This document shows positions 9,858-21,993 of a stretch of DNA of 64,000 bases, piece by piece (the first letter of the stretch is position 1; the number at the start of each line of letters is the position of its first letter). The stretch covers positions 55,751,532 through 55,815,531 of the forward strand of contig NC_057861.1 of assembly GCF_019393635.1 (NCBI RefSeq), read 5' to 3'. A program made the translations under genes and the position numbers. The DNA is from Dromiciops gliroides. Lineage: Eukaryota > Chordata > Mammalia > Microbiotheria > Microbiotheriidae. The notes under the pieces were generated by a model that saw nothing but the letters and a program-made list of their open reading frames with translations, was not told where the DNA came from and made no database searches.

Positions 9858-10107
9858 TGGCCACGTATACTTCTAAAGCAGAGGTGGCAGGACCCACCAA
9901 CAGCACTTTATACAAGGGAATCCCTGGGAAAGAGAGAGAGGACAGGAATACTGGATGCCTTTTTGGGGAGAAAACCCACAGGCTGACGGCTGCCCCCTAG
10001 AGGGAGAATTTCAGAACAGAAACTGACTCACGCTCAAGGTCTGAATAAAACCAACTCCACTGAGTTCTTAGATTGGGGGCAAGAAGGGACTCAAGGGACC
10101 AGATGGT

Positions 10108-10244
10108 CTTTTTTGTTGTTGTTGTTGCAGGGCAATGAGGGTTAAGTGACTTGCCCATGGTAACACAGCTAGTGAGTGTCAAGTGTCTGAGGCTGGATTT
10201 GAACTCAGGTCCTCCTGAATCCAGGGCCAGTGCTTTATCCACTG
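10108..10244 (-). mobile_element. WSINE1-like SINE, partial
   Basis: Reverse copy ending at TTATCCACTGTTG. The 5' end of the element (CACCTAGCTGCCCC side) is missing. Confidence 0.85.
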
Positions 10245-10779
10245 TTGTTCCTGATAGTATTCCTACTCAGGTATAGACTGGCCAGGTGGCCGGTGAGGCT
10301 CCACCTACTTGAGGATCTATGGCTCAGTGAGTTTAGTTGAATCTTTCTTGAGTCCATCACCTCGAGCGACCATTAACTGAACTGGAGGCCCCAGGCCTTG
10401 GATTTCTGCCTCCACCCGGGCACCAAAGGGCCATCTGAGGTCTCACCTGCTTCCTTTCTGTGGCTTCTGTTTCCCTCCTTGATGGCAGCACCCACTTCCT
10501 CTGCTCTGAGGTCCCCAAGGCCCTTCCCTCTTGCTGCTTCTGCTCTGCTCTAGGCTGCACTTCGGATGACCCAGGGGCATATGGTCAGAACTGTGTGCAG
10601 GGTAAAAGGCGGCTGCCTCTTAGAGGGCCTTTGGCCTCTGCTCTGAGGAAAGCCACTGAGTCTCAGCACTGGGATTCTAAGACATCAACCCGGGGGCTCT
10701 GAAGCCTTTTGTGCTTCTTCTCTGAATCTCAACTGGATTGTGGATCAATGATTTGGTTTTGTCAATGACCATGTACCAG

Positions 10780-11085
10780 TCACTCAATGAGAGAGCTGGA
10801 AAGTAACTCAGAATCCTACAGTCCAACCTCCTTATTTTAGATGGGAAAACCGAGGTGCAGAGAAGGTGAGGGATGTACTGAGAGGATCACAGGACTTAAA
10901 GCAGCGAGGGTCCTTAGAGACCCTCTTGTCTGGCCATCATTTTGTCCAGCCAGATGAGGAAACAGAGGGTCAGGGAGGGCAGAGGGGATGCACCTGTCCA
11001 AATCCACACAGCCGGTGAAGAGCAAAGGCAAGATCTGAACCTCAGCACAAAGTCCCTGCTCTTTCCACTGCACCTTCATGCCATT
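10780..11085 (-). mobile_element. Two adjoining MIR/CORE-type remnants
   Basis: AACCTCCTTATTTTAGATGG and then CAGATGAGGAAACAGAGGGT with CCACACAGCCGGTGAAGAGC. Both are reverse, diverged copies. Confidence 0.6.
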
Positions 11086-11269
11086 CCGAGATGGCAAGTC
11101 AGTAACAAGCCAGTGAGGTACTGTATGTCTACACAGAAACAGGTAATTAGAGGCTTCTGCTGAGGAATTACAAAGGTTTTAATGCACCAAAGGCATCCCA
11201 TCTGCAAGAAATACCTCAAGTTTGAGGCACAATCAGGCTTATTACCTGTATTCTCACATACTTATACCT

Positions 11270-11375
11270 CACAATACTTTTACCCCTGGCTTTCTGAATG
11301 ACCTTGGGGAAGTCACTTCCCTTCTATGGTCCTCAGTTTCCCCATCTGTAAAATTGGGGGTGTGGGGAAGCTGCG
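11270..11375 (+). mobile_element. MIR remnant
   Basis: GACCTTGGGGAAGTCACTTC, CCTCAGTTTCCCCATCTGTA and AAATTGGGGG are typical MIR. It lies about 100 nt from NDUFS7 exon 7. Confidence 0.7.
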
Positions 11376-11396
11376 GTCAACTACAGGTCCCTCCTA

Positions 11397-11594
<198 letters not shown>

Positions 11595-11689
11595 TCACAG
11601 CTCCAGCGCATTTCAGGTATACAAAGTCACTTTGCTCATTATGACTGTGAGGTAGTTAATTCCATCCAGTGCCCTACCCATCATGCCAC

Positions 11690-11850
11690 AAGTCACCCGT
11701 CTGCCTCGGTTTCTCCCATCTGTAAAATGAGGAAAATAATAGCATATACCTCTTGGGGTTGTTTTGGGAAGATCAAATGAGATGACCCACATAAAATGCC
11801 TGCAAACTTTAATGCACCATAGAGATGCTAGTATTGTTATTAGCAATAAG
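11690..11850 (+). mobile_element. MIR 3' part
   Basis: CTCGGTTTCTCCCATCTGTA, AAATGAGGAAAATAATAG, GGGTTGTTTTGGGAAGATCA. The 3' two thirds of a MIR-type SINE. Confidence 0.65.
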
Positions 11851-12159
11851 GGTTATTATCAACCCACGCCCATTTTACATGTGAAAAAACTGAAGGTCGG
11901 AGGGTTTATGAGACTGTGGTCATCACAGAATGAGAGCCTGATTCCTACAGGCCCTTCCCAGTGTCCACATCTGCTGCTCCTTAGGCTTTCTGAGTCTGTC
12001 CCACATCCAAGCCCAGCAGCCCACGAAGACCAGGCCCACGAAACGAGCCTCACCTGGGAGGTCGTTTCACTCCAGGCATGGAAGCCTTTGTGGGTGACTA
12101 GAGGGAAACTGCTCAGCGTGGCTCCAGCTCAAAGAAGCCCAAATTTTTCTGGGCCACAG

Positions 12160-12237
12160 CCCAGTAGTCACAGCTACTCGGGGCTTGACTGAGCATCTGC
12201 TAGTGCCTACTCGGGGGTGGCTAGCTTGGGGCTACAT
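12160..12237. repeat. Unassigned direct repeat, copy A
   Basis: Reads CCCAGTAGTCACAGCTACTC, CATCTGCTAGTGCCTACTC, GGCTAGCTTGGGGCTACAT. Matches copy B at 13529-13607. Not recognised as a known element. Confidence 0.75.
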
Positions 12238-13288
12238 ACTCGGGGCACAAACACACAAACTGGACCAGGGCTGGGCCTCGAGGGGCTTCTGTTCTGGCTT
12301 TCCAAGTTCTCCCTGATAGTTTGGAAGGATCCAGACAGTCCTGGGGTTTCCCAGTAACAGATGCCAAGAGAGCCCTCATACCATTGGACCTTTCTCATCC
12401 TATATCCTGGTCCTGGACATGAACCCTTTGCCAAACCGGTCTCCTCAGCATCACTTAATCTGTCGTGTTCGTTTTCTTCTTGCCAGCCCTCATGCATTTT
12501 CTCAAATTGTATTTCTGTCCTCTGTTTACATGAAATATACACCACTAGCAGCCTCCCCCTCCCCCCACCCGAGCCCTCCCCTGTAATAAAGTAAAGCAGT
12601 TAAGCAAAAATAAGCAACACAATCTTCGGAGGGATGTAGCGTTCTGCCTCTGTGCCGAGGAGTCTCAGTTTCTCTAGAACAGCTACATTTGGTTCGGTTA
12701 TTCTTTCTAGTAGCCCAGGGACAAGTTGTTTCTAGCAATTCCAATTCCCATCTAGGTATAGAACTCTCTGTTTTCTGGAAGTTGGCTGGGACTAGAAAGA
12801 ACTGACCACTGGACGCATTGTCTCTTGTTATCCAAGGTCAGAGGGAAAAGGTTAATTCTTCTTGAGCGGAGAAGTTAGTTACTGGGACAGCAAGAGTGCC
12901 CCAAGGAAGGAGGGAGCAGGAAAGTGCTGAGTCTCTCCAATGGGGAGCTGAATCAAATGCTATGACCTTCTCAATCTCCCATATTTTGACTTCATCTGCC
13001 TGTCTTGGGTAAAGTTCTTCTCCAAGGACTTGACTCCACTCGCAAATCCTCCTGGTCCAATCTTAGCACCAAGTTCCTAAAGGAAAGCCTTCTCTGCCCA
13101 TGCCAATAGAGAAGACCTGAATTCCTTCAGTAGTTACAGAATGTCAGGATGTGAGAAAAGGAACCACAAAGACCAATTACCACCCTATCATTTTACAGAG
13201 GGAGAATTTCAGACGTAGAAGGAATAGTGATTTGCTCAATGTCATGCATGTAGTTAATTGTTAGAGACAGGACTTGGGTCCAGGGTTT

Positions 13289-13435
13289 CTTTTTTTTTTT
13301 TTGCGGGCCAATGAGGGTTAAGTGACTTGCCCAGGGTCACTCAGTGAGTGTCAAGTGCCTGAGGCTGGATTTGAACTCAGGTCCTTCTGAATCCAGGGCT
13401 AGTGCTTTAACCACTGTGCCATCTAGCTGCCCCCT
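13289..13435 (-). mobile_element. WSINE1-like SINE
   Basis: Reverse copy. It has a small deletion near TCACTCAGTGAGTG. Confidence 0.88.
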
Positions 13436-13528
13436 CCTAAGGAGATTCTTATTTCATCTCAAACACTGTCTGAGGCTCTTTCCACATTATCATTGTAGAG
13501 AATCTTCCTGACAAGACCCTTCCTTTGG

Positions 13529-13607
13529 CCCAGTAGTCACAGCTACTCAAGGGATTCACCGAGTATTTGCTTGTGCCTACTCTGGGGTGCCTAGTTTGGG
13601 GATACAT
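13529..13607. repeat. Unassigned direct repeat, copy B
   Basis: Reads CCCAGTAGTCACAGCTACTC, ATTTGCTTGTGCCTACTC, GCCTAGTTTGGGGATACAT. Roughly 80% like copy A by eye. Both are in NDUFS7 intron 6. Confidence 0.75.
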
Positions 13608-14351
13608 GCAGACTGAAGCTTCTCTCTCCTCACTGTAGCTGATGTGAAGCATCATCTGTGTACTTTCTGTTGCTCTGAATCACTTCCTGATTTTTACAGC
13701 TGGTCTCACATGTTTGGGGGCTTAGGATGGTTTGCCAGGCATTTTCCTCCCAACAGCTCCACATGGGAGGCAATACAAGCATTCTTTTTCTTGATCTCCA
13801 GATGAAAAAATCCATGAGGTTTAAATGACTTACCATTAACATAACCAGTAAGTGTCCAAGGTAAGAGCTGAACCTAGGCCTCTCTTGACCCCAGCCCTAT
13901 TCTCAACGTTCCACTTAGCACCCCCTCCATCATGCCCCAATGCCTCTCTTTTTACTTTTCTAGAATATCTCATTAATTTCACATTGCATTTCTCACATCT
14001 TCCTCAAGTTCTCCCACCGTCCACCCTGGGGACCATTTCTAATTTGTCTTTCTTGGGGTGATCATTTCAGAGAAATTCACAGGTGTGGAGCTGATGACGT
14101 CCTGGCTTCCGGCATAGGCTCCCAATCTCATTATAGCCCATGCCACACTATTTCACACTCTGATATCATTCTAAAGGTGTTTCTTGGACTCCCCAGCGAG
14201 AGAGGAAGTTCTCAAGACAGGGACCAAGGGCTCATGGGTAGCTTTTGGATTCCCCCACGGCTTCTGGCATAGTAACACTGCTTTGGTTCACCCATGATTC
14301 ACACCCTGCTCACAAAGAAATGGAAAAAAATGGTGTCCACTCTTCACTTAC

Positions 14352-14398
14352 CTTCCCATGGAGACTACGTAACGAGGCTCTGGCATCTGGTCATATAC
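14352..14398 (-). CDS. NDUFS7: NDUFS7 coding exon 6
   Basis: This 47-nt exon encodes VYDQMPEPRYVVSMG plus two bases of the Ser before C155. Acceptor TTCCAG and donor GTAAGT are both standard. It is identical to human over these residues, from memory. Confidence 0.97.
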
Positions 14399-14677
14399 CT
14401 GGAACACAGAGTTGCCAATCTTACTGTCAGCTACCTGCGTAATTAGATTCATCTGGTGCTAGAGCCTAGCGACTAGATACTGCCCCATCGAGGATCAGAG
14501 GGGGTGCTGTCTGGTGGAGGCCTGGGCTGGGCAGGGTCACTGAAAGCCTCCTCAGCTTGAAGGGGTCTCCTGCATTCTCCTATCTCTGATAGACCTACAA
14601 GCTGATCTCATCCATCCATACCACAGGTTACTCTGCCCAAATCTGAATCTGAACGACTTGGAGTCCTGTAGCTCTCA

Positions 14678-15040
<363 letters not shown>

Positions 15041-15305
15041 CTAAAGAGAGGAGAAGCCGCTCACTGAGTTTAACCCAAAAGCCTGAACTGAGGCAAGGCC
15101 TGAACTGAGGCAAGAACACATGCTGATGGAGGGGGTGTGGGGGGTGGGAACGAAGGCAAAGAAAAGAGGGATGTTTTGTGTTCCGCGTAAATGAAACATT
15201 CTGGGTCTAGGATCACTTACAGGTAGGGGAAGTAGTCATATTCTGTTACAGGGATATGGATTTCATCTCAATATAAGAAATTCCTAAGAATTAAGAGCTA
15301 TCTGA

Positions 15306-15545
15306 AAGGAGAAGGTGGCAGAGCAGGTAGAGCACAAGCCCTGGCATCAGGAGGACCATCAAGAGTTCAACTAGCCTTAGACACCTACTAGCTGTGTGAC
15401 CCTGGAGAACTCACTTCACCCTGTTTGCCTCAGTTTCCCCCATCTGTCAAATGAGCTAGAGAAGGAAATGGCAAACCACTCCAGCATCTCTGTCAAGAAA
15501 ACTCCAAATAGGGTCATGAAGAGTTGTATACAACCAAATGACTAA
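15306..15545 (+). mobile_element. SINE with RTE-type tail
   Basis: The SINE body (AGAGCAGGTAGAGCACAAGC) is followed by AATGGCAAACCACTCCAGCA and GGGTCATGAAGAGTTG. That tail matches RTE/BovB 3' ends, so this is the marsupial MAR4-like type moved by RTE. Confidence 0.75.
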
Positions 15546-15825
15546 GGAGAGAAAAAAGAAAAAGAAGAGGTAGCCTCACAGGCTCTTTGCATTAGGTAGG
15601 GAGTTGGGCTGAACCTTGGAGTTCTTCTCTCACTCTAGGCCTGTATAGCTCTAGAACATACAAAAGATATGGAGAGAGCAGGTTTTTCCCCTTTCTGAAG
15701 GCATCCCTACCTAGAACAAAGCTTCTTAAATCGTGGGTCACAACCCCATCTGGGGTCACATAACTGAATGTAGGGGTCCTGAAAAATCTGGCAACAATAG
15801 AAGGTTATGTATACCAATTTTAATT

Positions 15826-15966
15826 TTTTTTTGCGGGGCAATGAGGGTTAAATAACTTGCCCAGGGTCACACAGCTAGTAAGTGGCAAGTGTCTGAGGCC
15901 ATATTTGAACTCAGGTCCTCCTGAATCCAGGGCCGGTTCTTTATCCAGTGCACCACCTAGCTGCCC
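15826..15966 (-). mobile_element. WSINE1-like SINE
   Basis: Reverse copy flanked by TACCAATTTTA on both sides. Confidence 0.9.
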
Positions 15967-16229
15967 CATTACCAATTTTATATACCTCTTTACCTGGGGT
16001 GGCATAAACAATTCTTGGATGAAAAGGGATCAAGGGTAGAAAAAGTTTAAGAAGCCCTGACCTAGAAGCAGAGATACTAATATTCTTTGCAAACTAAAAT
16101 CTTGATCAACAAAAATGTGTGGGGGTATTCTGATTAACTGGATTCTCAAATTTAACTCAGGGTTAAGCAAAAAACCATTATTCTCAGGAAAAAAAGGCGT
16201 CATTTAAAATACTGTATTTCTTTCAATAA

Positions 16230-16410
16230 GTAGAGGATCACAGGGCTATAAGGGACACCAGAGGTCCAAAATCTTTATTTATCAGATGATGAAACAAAGG
16301 CCTCAAGAAGTGACCTGGCTAAGGTTACACAGCCAGGAAGTAGCAGAGCCAGAACGTGAAGTCAGTCTTACTGACTCCTAGTTCCCTGCTCTTTTCACTA
16401 AATCACAAAG
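16230..16410 (-). mobile_element. MIR/CORE remnant
   Basis: CAGATGATGAAACAAAGGCC, GGTTACACAGCCAGGAAGTA. Reverse, diverged. Confidence 0.6.
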
Positions 16411-16794
16411 CCTAGTTAGGAACAATTGAATTTGCCTTTGTTGACCAAGATTCCTGAAAGTCCTTAGGGTCATTGTTCTGAACACTTAAAAAATAATAAT
16501 AAAGTTTTCACTGATGTCTTTTGCCTTTTTTTTCAACACCACTGTTTTCCCCAGAATCCTCCCTCTCCCAGAGAGCCATCCAATATAACAAATGGTATTT
16601 TTTGAAGACAAAAAAAAGAAAAGGAGGGAAAAAAAAATCAACATTACTGATCAATACATTGAAAAAGTCTGAAAATATGTGCAGCGTGGAAGCCTTCTGG
16701 ACTCCCGCCTTGGCAAAGGGAGGGGGTGAGAGGGCCCTCTCATATCTCTTCTTTTCAGCCATGCTTTGAACATTCATTTTCATTTGAAAGGACT

Positions 16795-16985
16795 ATCAAT
16801 TCATTGAATCACAGACTATCAGAGCTAGAAGGGACCTCAGAAAGAATCTCCTCCAACCTCCTCATTTTATGGATGAGGAACCTGCAGCTCAGAGGACTTC
16901 CTCAAGGTCACACAACGTGCCAGGGGAAGATCTGGGATCCGAAGCCAGGTCTCCTGGCTCCCAGCTCAGGGCGATGTAGGCGTAG
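16795..16985 (-). mobile_element. MIR/CORE remnant
   Basis: AGAGCTAGAAGGGACCTCAG, TTTTATGGATGAGGAACCTG and CAAGGTCACACAACGTGCCA. Reverse, diverged. Confidence 0.6.
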
Positions 16986-17184
16986 CTGTGGGCAGAAGAT
17001 TCAGTGCATGCAACTTTCAGGGATGGTTTTTGAATAAAATTTCCTGATCTAGTTTTCTTTCATAAAAGATAAGCCCAGAAAAATGGTCTCTTACTAACAT
17101 TGCCTGGTTGCTTAGATTCCAGGTAAACTAGAGTTTACTATACCTGGAGACCTACAACAGAAAAGATGAAAGGACAAGACAACT

Positions 17185-17640
17185 ATTATAAAGCAACCAT
17201 AAAAAAGTATCTGGTGATTTAAAGTACAACCAAGTGGCATAAGGTTAAACCTTGGTTCCCCAAACAAAAGTATGTAAAGAGAATCTCATGTTTGGCCTTT
17301 CTCCTCTGCAGGAGGTAGGAAGGAAAGGATTAAGAGAAACAGGGATGGGGGCAGTTAGATGGTGCCATGGATAAAGCACCAGCCCTGGATTCAGGAGGAC
17401 CTGATTTCAAATCCGGCCTCGGACATTTGACACATACTAGCTGTGTGACCCTGGGCAAGTCACTTAACCCTCCCTGCCCCACAAAAAAAAAGACACAGGC
17501 TGGCTTGGGTAGGATTTCAGGGGCAGAAATGTATGGGCAACAAGCAACAAGTCTAGAAAGCAAATTTGAGCTCCAGAGGTTTGGCTAAAGACCCTGAATC
17601 TTGGGGGATGAAGCCGGGAAGAAGGGAGTTCAAGTTCTGC
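17185..17640. repeat. Long repeat unit with SINE inside, copy A
   Basis: Left part GGTGATTTAAAGTACAACCA and right part CAGAAATGTATGGGCAACAA match 22795-23260 on both sides of a forward SINE. In NDUFS7 intron 4. Confidence 0.7.
17347..17492 (+). mobile_element. WSINE1-like SINE
   Basis: Forward copy inside the long repeat unit. Somewhat diverged (CAGTTAGATGGTGCCATGG). Confidence 0.88.
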
Positions 17641-17800
17641 TTCTGAGGCACTTGTGTCACTGTGCACAAGCCACTTAACCTCTTTTCTCTTCGGTTTCCT
17701 CATTTGTAGAATGAGGATAAGAGCCTCTTCCCCCCAGTTAACACAAAACTTGGTAAGTTCTGAAGTGCAGTATAAGGCTAGCTAGCATTGTTATTAGCAA
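17640..17800 (+). mobile_element. MIR remnant
   Basis: CACAAGCCACTTAACCTCTT, GTTTCCTCATTTGTAGAATG. Forward MIR. Confidence 0.65.
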
Positions 17801-18609
17801 TAAGATGTACTTGTACAAGGAAATTTAGGGACGAGAGCAGGGAGCATGATGAAAACAGGTGGGTGACAGTAGATGAGAACATTCTACAGAGGAGTTCGGG
17901 AGATGGAATCATGGGCAGGACCCAGAAGCATCACAGCGGAGAGATGGGGCTTTCAAGAGTCCCAACTTCTGCTGGAAGCAGAGCACCTAACATCTTCACG
18001 ACTGGCCTGAGGGACTTCACCCTGCAAAAGGAAGAAGCCCCAAGCAGAGAGCATCTATCCTGGATCTGGCTCTCTCCAACAAGGCAGAGAATGGGCACGA
18101 GGGTGGGAATGCTGGGAACACTGGAGGGAGGACTCTATTCCATCTGAGAATGTGGAGGAAAGGAGGAAGCTTGGCCCTTAAGTGACATGTGCCCTAGGCT
18201 GGGGAGAACAGACTTCAAAGGACCCAGAAAAATGATAAGGGAGGATGGCAAAGATTAAAATGCTACAGGCAAAGTCAGCCAAGCAAGGATGAGCAGGCCT
18301 GAAAAATGAAATCTGGAAAACACAAAAAGGGGTAGTTTGTCTAAAGAGATCACTGTGAAGGCCCAAGGAACTCTATTAGTCAACTTGGATTGTTCAAAGT
18401 CACATAGAGAAGATAGAAACAAAGGCAGGTAACAGAGGATGAATACAATACCCCAGCAGAGTCCTGAAAAAAGAGCATCAGGAAGAAAAAAGAATAATGT
18501 TTGGGGATGAGCTGATATTGTCAAGGAAAGCTAAGACCAAAAAGACAGTTTTATTTTTAAAACTGTACTGGGGGAAAGGGGAACAGAGAGAGGCCAGGAC
18601 GGCTGCGGA

Positions 18610-18790
18610 TGGATCAAATCAACCAGTGAATGAACAAGCATTTACTAAGCTCTGCTACACGCCAGGCTTGGTGCTAGGCACTGGGGGTACAAGCCCAAAG
18701 AATGAAACATTCTCTCTTCCCAAGAACCTTACACTCCAGTTGGGAAAGGGAGGGGAGTATATATACAGTGACTAAGTCCAAGTGGATAAA
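18610..18790 (+). repeat. Old CORE/L2-related repeat
   Basis: AACAAGCATTTACTAAGCTC, GGCTTGGTGCTAGGCACTGG and GGGTACAAGCCCAAAGAATG. This is the ...TTTATTAAGCGCCTACTGTG... pattern found across mammals and relatives of platypus Mon1. Family name uncertain. Confidence 0.55.
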
Positions 18791-19194
18791 AGTGATTAAC
18801 CCCCAGGAGCCTGGGAGGGAGGAAGGGAGATTCAGGGAAGGACAGAAGACGGAGCTTGAGTTATACCTCAACAGAAAAGGCTTTTAGGCCCTGGAGGTCT
18901 GAGGATGGAAGGCCTGATACACAGCAACAGAGAGAGCAGGGAGAAAGAACCATCTAGGACTTTGTTTCTGTTTCCTCTGCAAAGGAGACTGATTCTTGCA
19001 CTGAAAAGGACAGAATGAAAGTGACTCCCAGGGGAATCAATACCCAAAAGAAGCTGGAGAGATTGAGAAAGAACCTAGCTACCTGTGATGAGGTCCAGTC
19101 ATCTGGCCCAGACAAAGGACATGTCAGGGGACTGAAAGGAATGGAAGTGGTGATTGCTAAGTCACTGTCAAGTCTGACAGACAGTGGAGAACAG

Positions 19195-19320
19195 GGTACC
19201 ATGGGAGGAACACTAGCTCTGGAGCCAGAAGACCTGTGTTCAAATTTCACCTCTGAAGAGTACTGTCTTTATGACCTTAGGCAAGTCACTTAACATCTTA
19301 GAGCCAGTTTCTCCACTGGA
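19195..19320 (+). mobile_element. MIR remnant
   Basis: CTGGAGCCAGAAGACCTGTG, GACCTTAGGCAAGTCACTTA. It runs directly into the (TG)n(GA)n tract. Confidence 0.65.
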
Positions 19321-19321
19321 G

Positions 19322-19523
<202 letters not shown>

Positions 19524-19588
19524 CGAGAACTAGATGGACTCTGGAGTCTCTTCCAGCTCAATATCTGTGATACTGTAAGAGAAACAGG

Positions 19589-19733
19589 GGGCAGCTAGGT
19601 GGCGCAGTGCATAAAACACTGGCCTTGGATTCAGGAGTCCCTGAGTTCAAATCTGGCCTCAGACACTTGATACTTATTAGCTGTGTGACCCTGGGCAAGT
19701 CACTTAACCCTCATTACCCCACCAAAAAAAAAG
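19589..19733 (+). mobile_element. WSINE1-like SINE
   Basis: Forward copy GGGGGCAGCTAGGTGGCGCA to A-tail. Confidence 0.92.
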
Positions 19734-19948
19734 AGAGAGAAATAGCACAGGCCTAGAGAGAGCAGTAACCCGATTTTCCAAAAATGGAAGAGAGTAGAAT
19801 CTGGAAACGATAGGACAATAAGCTTGACTACAATTTCTAGAAAAATTCGAGGCTGTGTTATTAAAGGGAAGGTTAGTGAACATTCAGAAAGGAAGTAGTG
19901 ATGACAAGAGTCAGCACAGCTTCAGCAAGAACGGATTAACAGCATTTT

Positions 19949-20103
19949 CTTTTTTTCCCCCCTTTTGGGACAATGAGGGTTAAGTGACTTGTCCAGGGTC
20001 ACACAGCTAGCAAGTGTCAAGCGTCTGAGGCTGGATTTGAACTCAGGTCCTCCTGAATCCAGGGCCGGTGCTTTATCCACTGTGTCACCTAGTTGCCGCC
20101 CCC
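19949..20103 (-). mobile_element. WSINE1-like SINE
   Basis: Reverse copy. The right end is blurred by a C-run and T-run (20097-20119). Confidence 0.88.
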
Positions 20104-20474
20104 CCCCCCTTTTTTTTTGGACAGTGTTACTAGACTGAAAGATCAAAGGAATCCTACAGTTAACATCTGATAAAGTCTTGTATGCTCTTCTTATAGATAA
20201 AATGGAGAGATGTGGGCTAGACCAGATCATGGTTAGATTCAAAGGGTCTGAAGGCAAGCGAATAGTTTGATAGCAGGAGGTCTCCTGTGGATGCCCTAGA
20301 GAACTATGCTTGGCCTGCCAAATTTTCCTCAATAAACTGGATAAAGACGGTGATTGCTTACTTCTCACACTTGTCCCCATGGAAGAAGCAGAGACTTTCT
20401 GCTGAATCTGGGCACATGTTCCACCTGGTAAATGATAATGGCTGCATTCACACTGGCTTGCACAAGGCTTTACA

Positions 20475-20660
20475 TAATCTCATTTGTAAAATAATCCTAT
20501 GAAGTAGATGTTATTATTATTATGCCCATTTTACAGATAAGGAATTGAAGCTGAGAAGTTATAAATAAGTGACCGGCCACAGGCACAGAGCTAGTAAACA
20601 TCTGAGGTAGGACTGGAACTCAGGTCTTCCTGACATAAGTCCTTCACTCCTACCTGCCTC
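20475..20660 (-). mobile_element. MIR remnant
   Basis: TGCCCATTTTACAGATAAGG, GGAACTCAGGTCTTCCTGAC. Reverse. It ends about 140 nt from NDUFS7 exon 4. Confidence 0.65.
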
Positions 20661-20796
20661 AGTTAAGCAAGAGGAAGGCCGCCCCCTCTGCAGGCTGGTC
20701 TAGGTGGAGATTCACTTGCTCAGTGTTGCCATGTGCCTTGCCTGCTGTGGAGACTGAGGCCTTTAGGGAAGAAAGACTGGTCTGGTGGTGACTTAC

Positions 20797-20914
20797 CCGC
20801 CGGGCCCAGTTGATCAGGTCATCTAGTTTGGTGATCACATACTCCCCCTTGTTGCTTGGGAGTGAGGAGGATTTGGAGACAATTGCCCCACTCTTCTTTC
20901 CCTCTGGAACGGGG
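20797..20914 (-). CDS. NDUFS7: NDUFS7 coding exon 4
   Basis: This 118-nt exon runs from acceptor TTTCTCAG to donor GTAAGT. It encodes [11 protein letters not shown] through [16 protein letters not shown]. The EYV-TKLDDL-NWARR end is strongly conserved in mammals and marks the start of the mature protein. Confidence 0.96.
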
Positions 20915-21445
20915 CTGAGAAATGGGGACACAAATGAAAATTGAGATGTACAACATCAATGGGAAGAATCCTAAATTAAGGCACTGCAGAAAAGGGGAAC
21001 ACCCGGAGCTGGTATATATTGCTAACATGAACCAGACTATCAAGTAGGTGATCAGTGCACGGCGGGAAGAAGATCAAGGTCACTTGTTTCATCCTTGGCC
21101 TACTAAGCCCCCAACCCAGTTTGAGGCCCAACTTTGGCTCTACTCTGAGAGCCCTCCAACCCCGGACGAAGCATCCCAACACGGACCTCTGACAGAGAAC
21201 TGACTAAAGGCAGCTGACTTCTGAATGAATAATTCTGGTCATAAGGGAGACTAGGAGAGATGAATGGTTTAATGCAAATCTACTTCATTCCTTTCCCCTA
21301 CCCAATCCCCACTGAGTCTTCTCTTCCCTTTCTCAACAGTCCTGGGGCTCTACAATAGAAAGAGAGCCTGTGATGCTCATGGGAAACTCTTGGAAAAGAA
21401 GAAGAGAAAGAATGAACAGGCCTCTCCTAAGAAGCTACCTTTTAC

Positions 21446-21505
21446 CTGCTTGCATCTGTCACCGAACTCTGATGGAGCAGTTGAACCTGCAGGGCTGTGC
21501 TGGGT
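21446..21505 (-). CDS. NDUFS7: NDUFS7 coding exon 3
   Basis: This 60-nt exon runs from acceptor TTTGAACAG to donor GTAAAA. It encodes (R)PSTALQVQLLHQSSVTDAS, which lines up with the human presequence region around VQARGVHQSVATDG. It fits the phase-2 gap between exons 2 and 4 exactly. Leaving it out also keeps the frame, so a skipped isoform of 195 aa is possible in principle. Confidence 0.82.
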
Positions 21506-21842
21506 CTGTTCAAAGGAACAGTTAAGAGTCAGGAGAGAATTCAACATCACATCCCACCAAGAAACACAAAGAATAGTTGAGTTCATTATCCTCTCAGCTC
21601 ATCTGCCTACATTTGGTCCATGCTAGACAGACAGTCTGATTCAATTTTTAATTGTCACAGGATGATCACAGAATTAGAAGGGGTCTCTCTTTAAGCTAGT
21701 CTAACTCTCTCATTATGCAAATGAGGAAAATGAGGCACAGAAGAAGAAAACTGGCCTGAGTTAACACCTTCCTAAAGCCCAGCTCTGATGATGTTTGCTG
21801 TTCTTCTCTAAGCCCTTCAATGGCTTTCTTTTTATTCTTTCT

Positions 21843-21993
21843 TTCTTTTTTTTTTTTGTGGGGCAATGGGGGTTAAGTGACTTGCCCAGGGTCACACAGC
21901 TAGTAAGTGTCAAGTGTCTGAGGCTGGATTTGAACTCAGGTACTCCTGAATCCAGGGCCGGTGCTTTATCCACTGTGCCGCCTAGCCGCCCCC
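21843..21993 (-). mobile_element. WSINE1-like SINE
   Basis: Reverse copy; flanks CAATGGCTTTC and CATTGGCTTTC suggest the target-site duplication. Confidence 0.92.
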
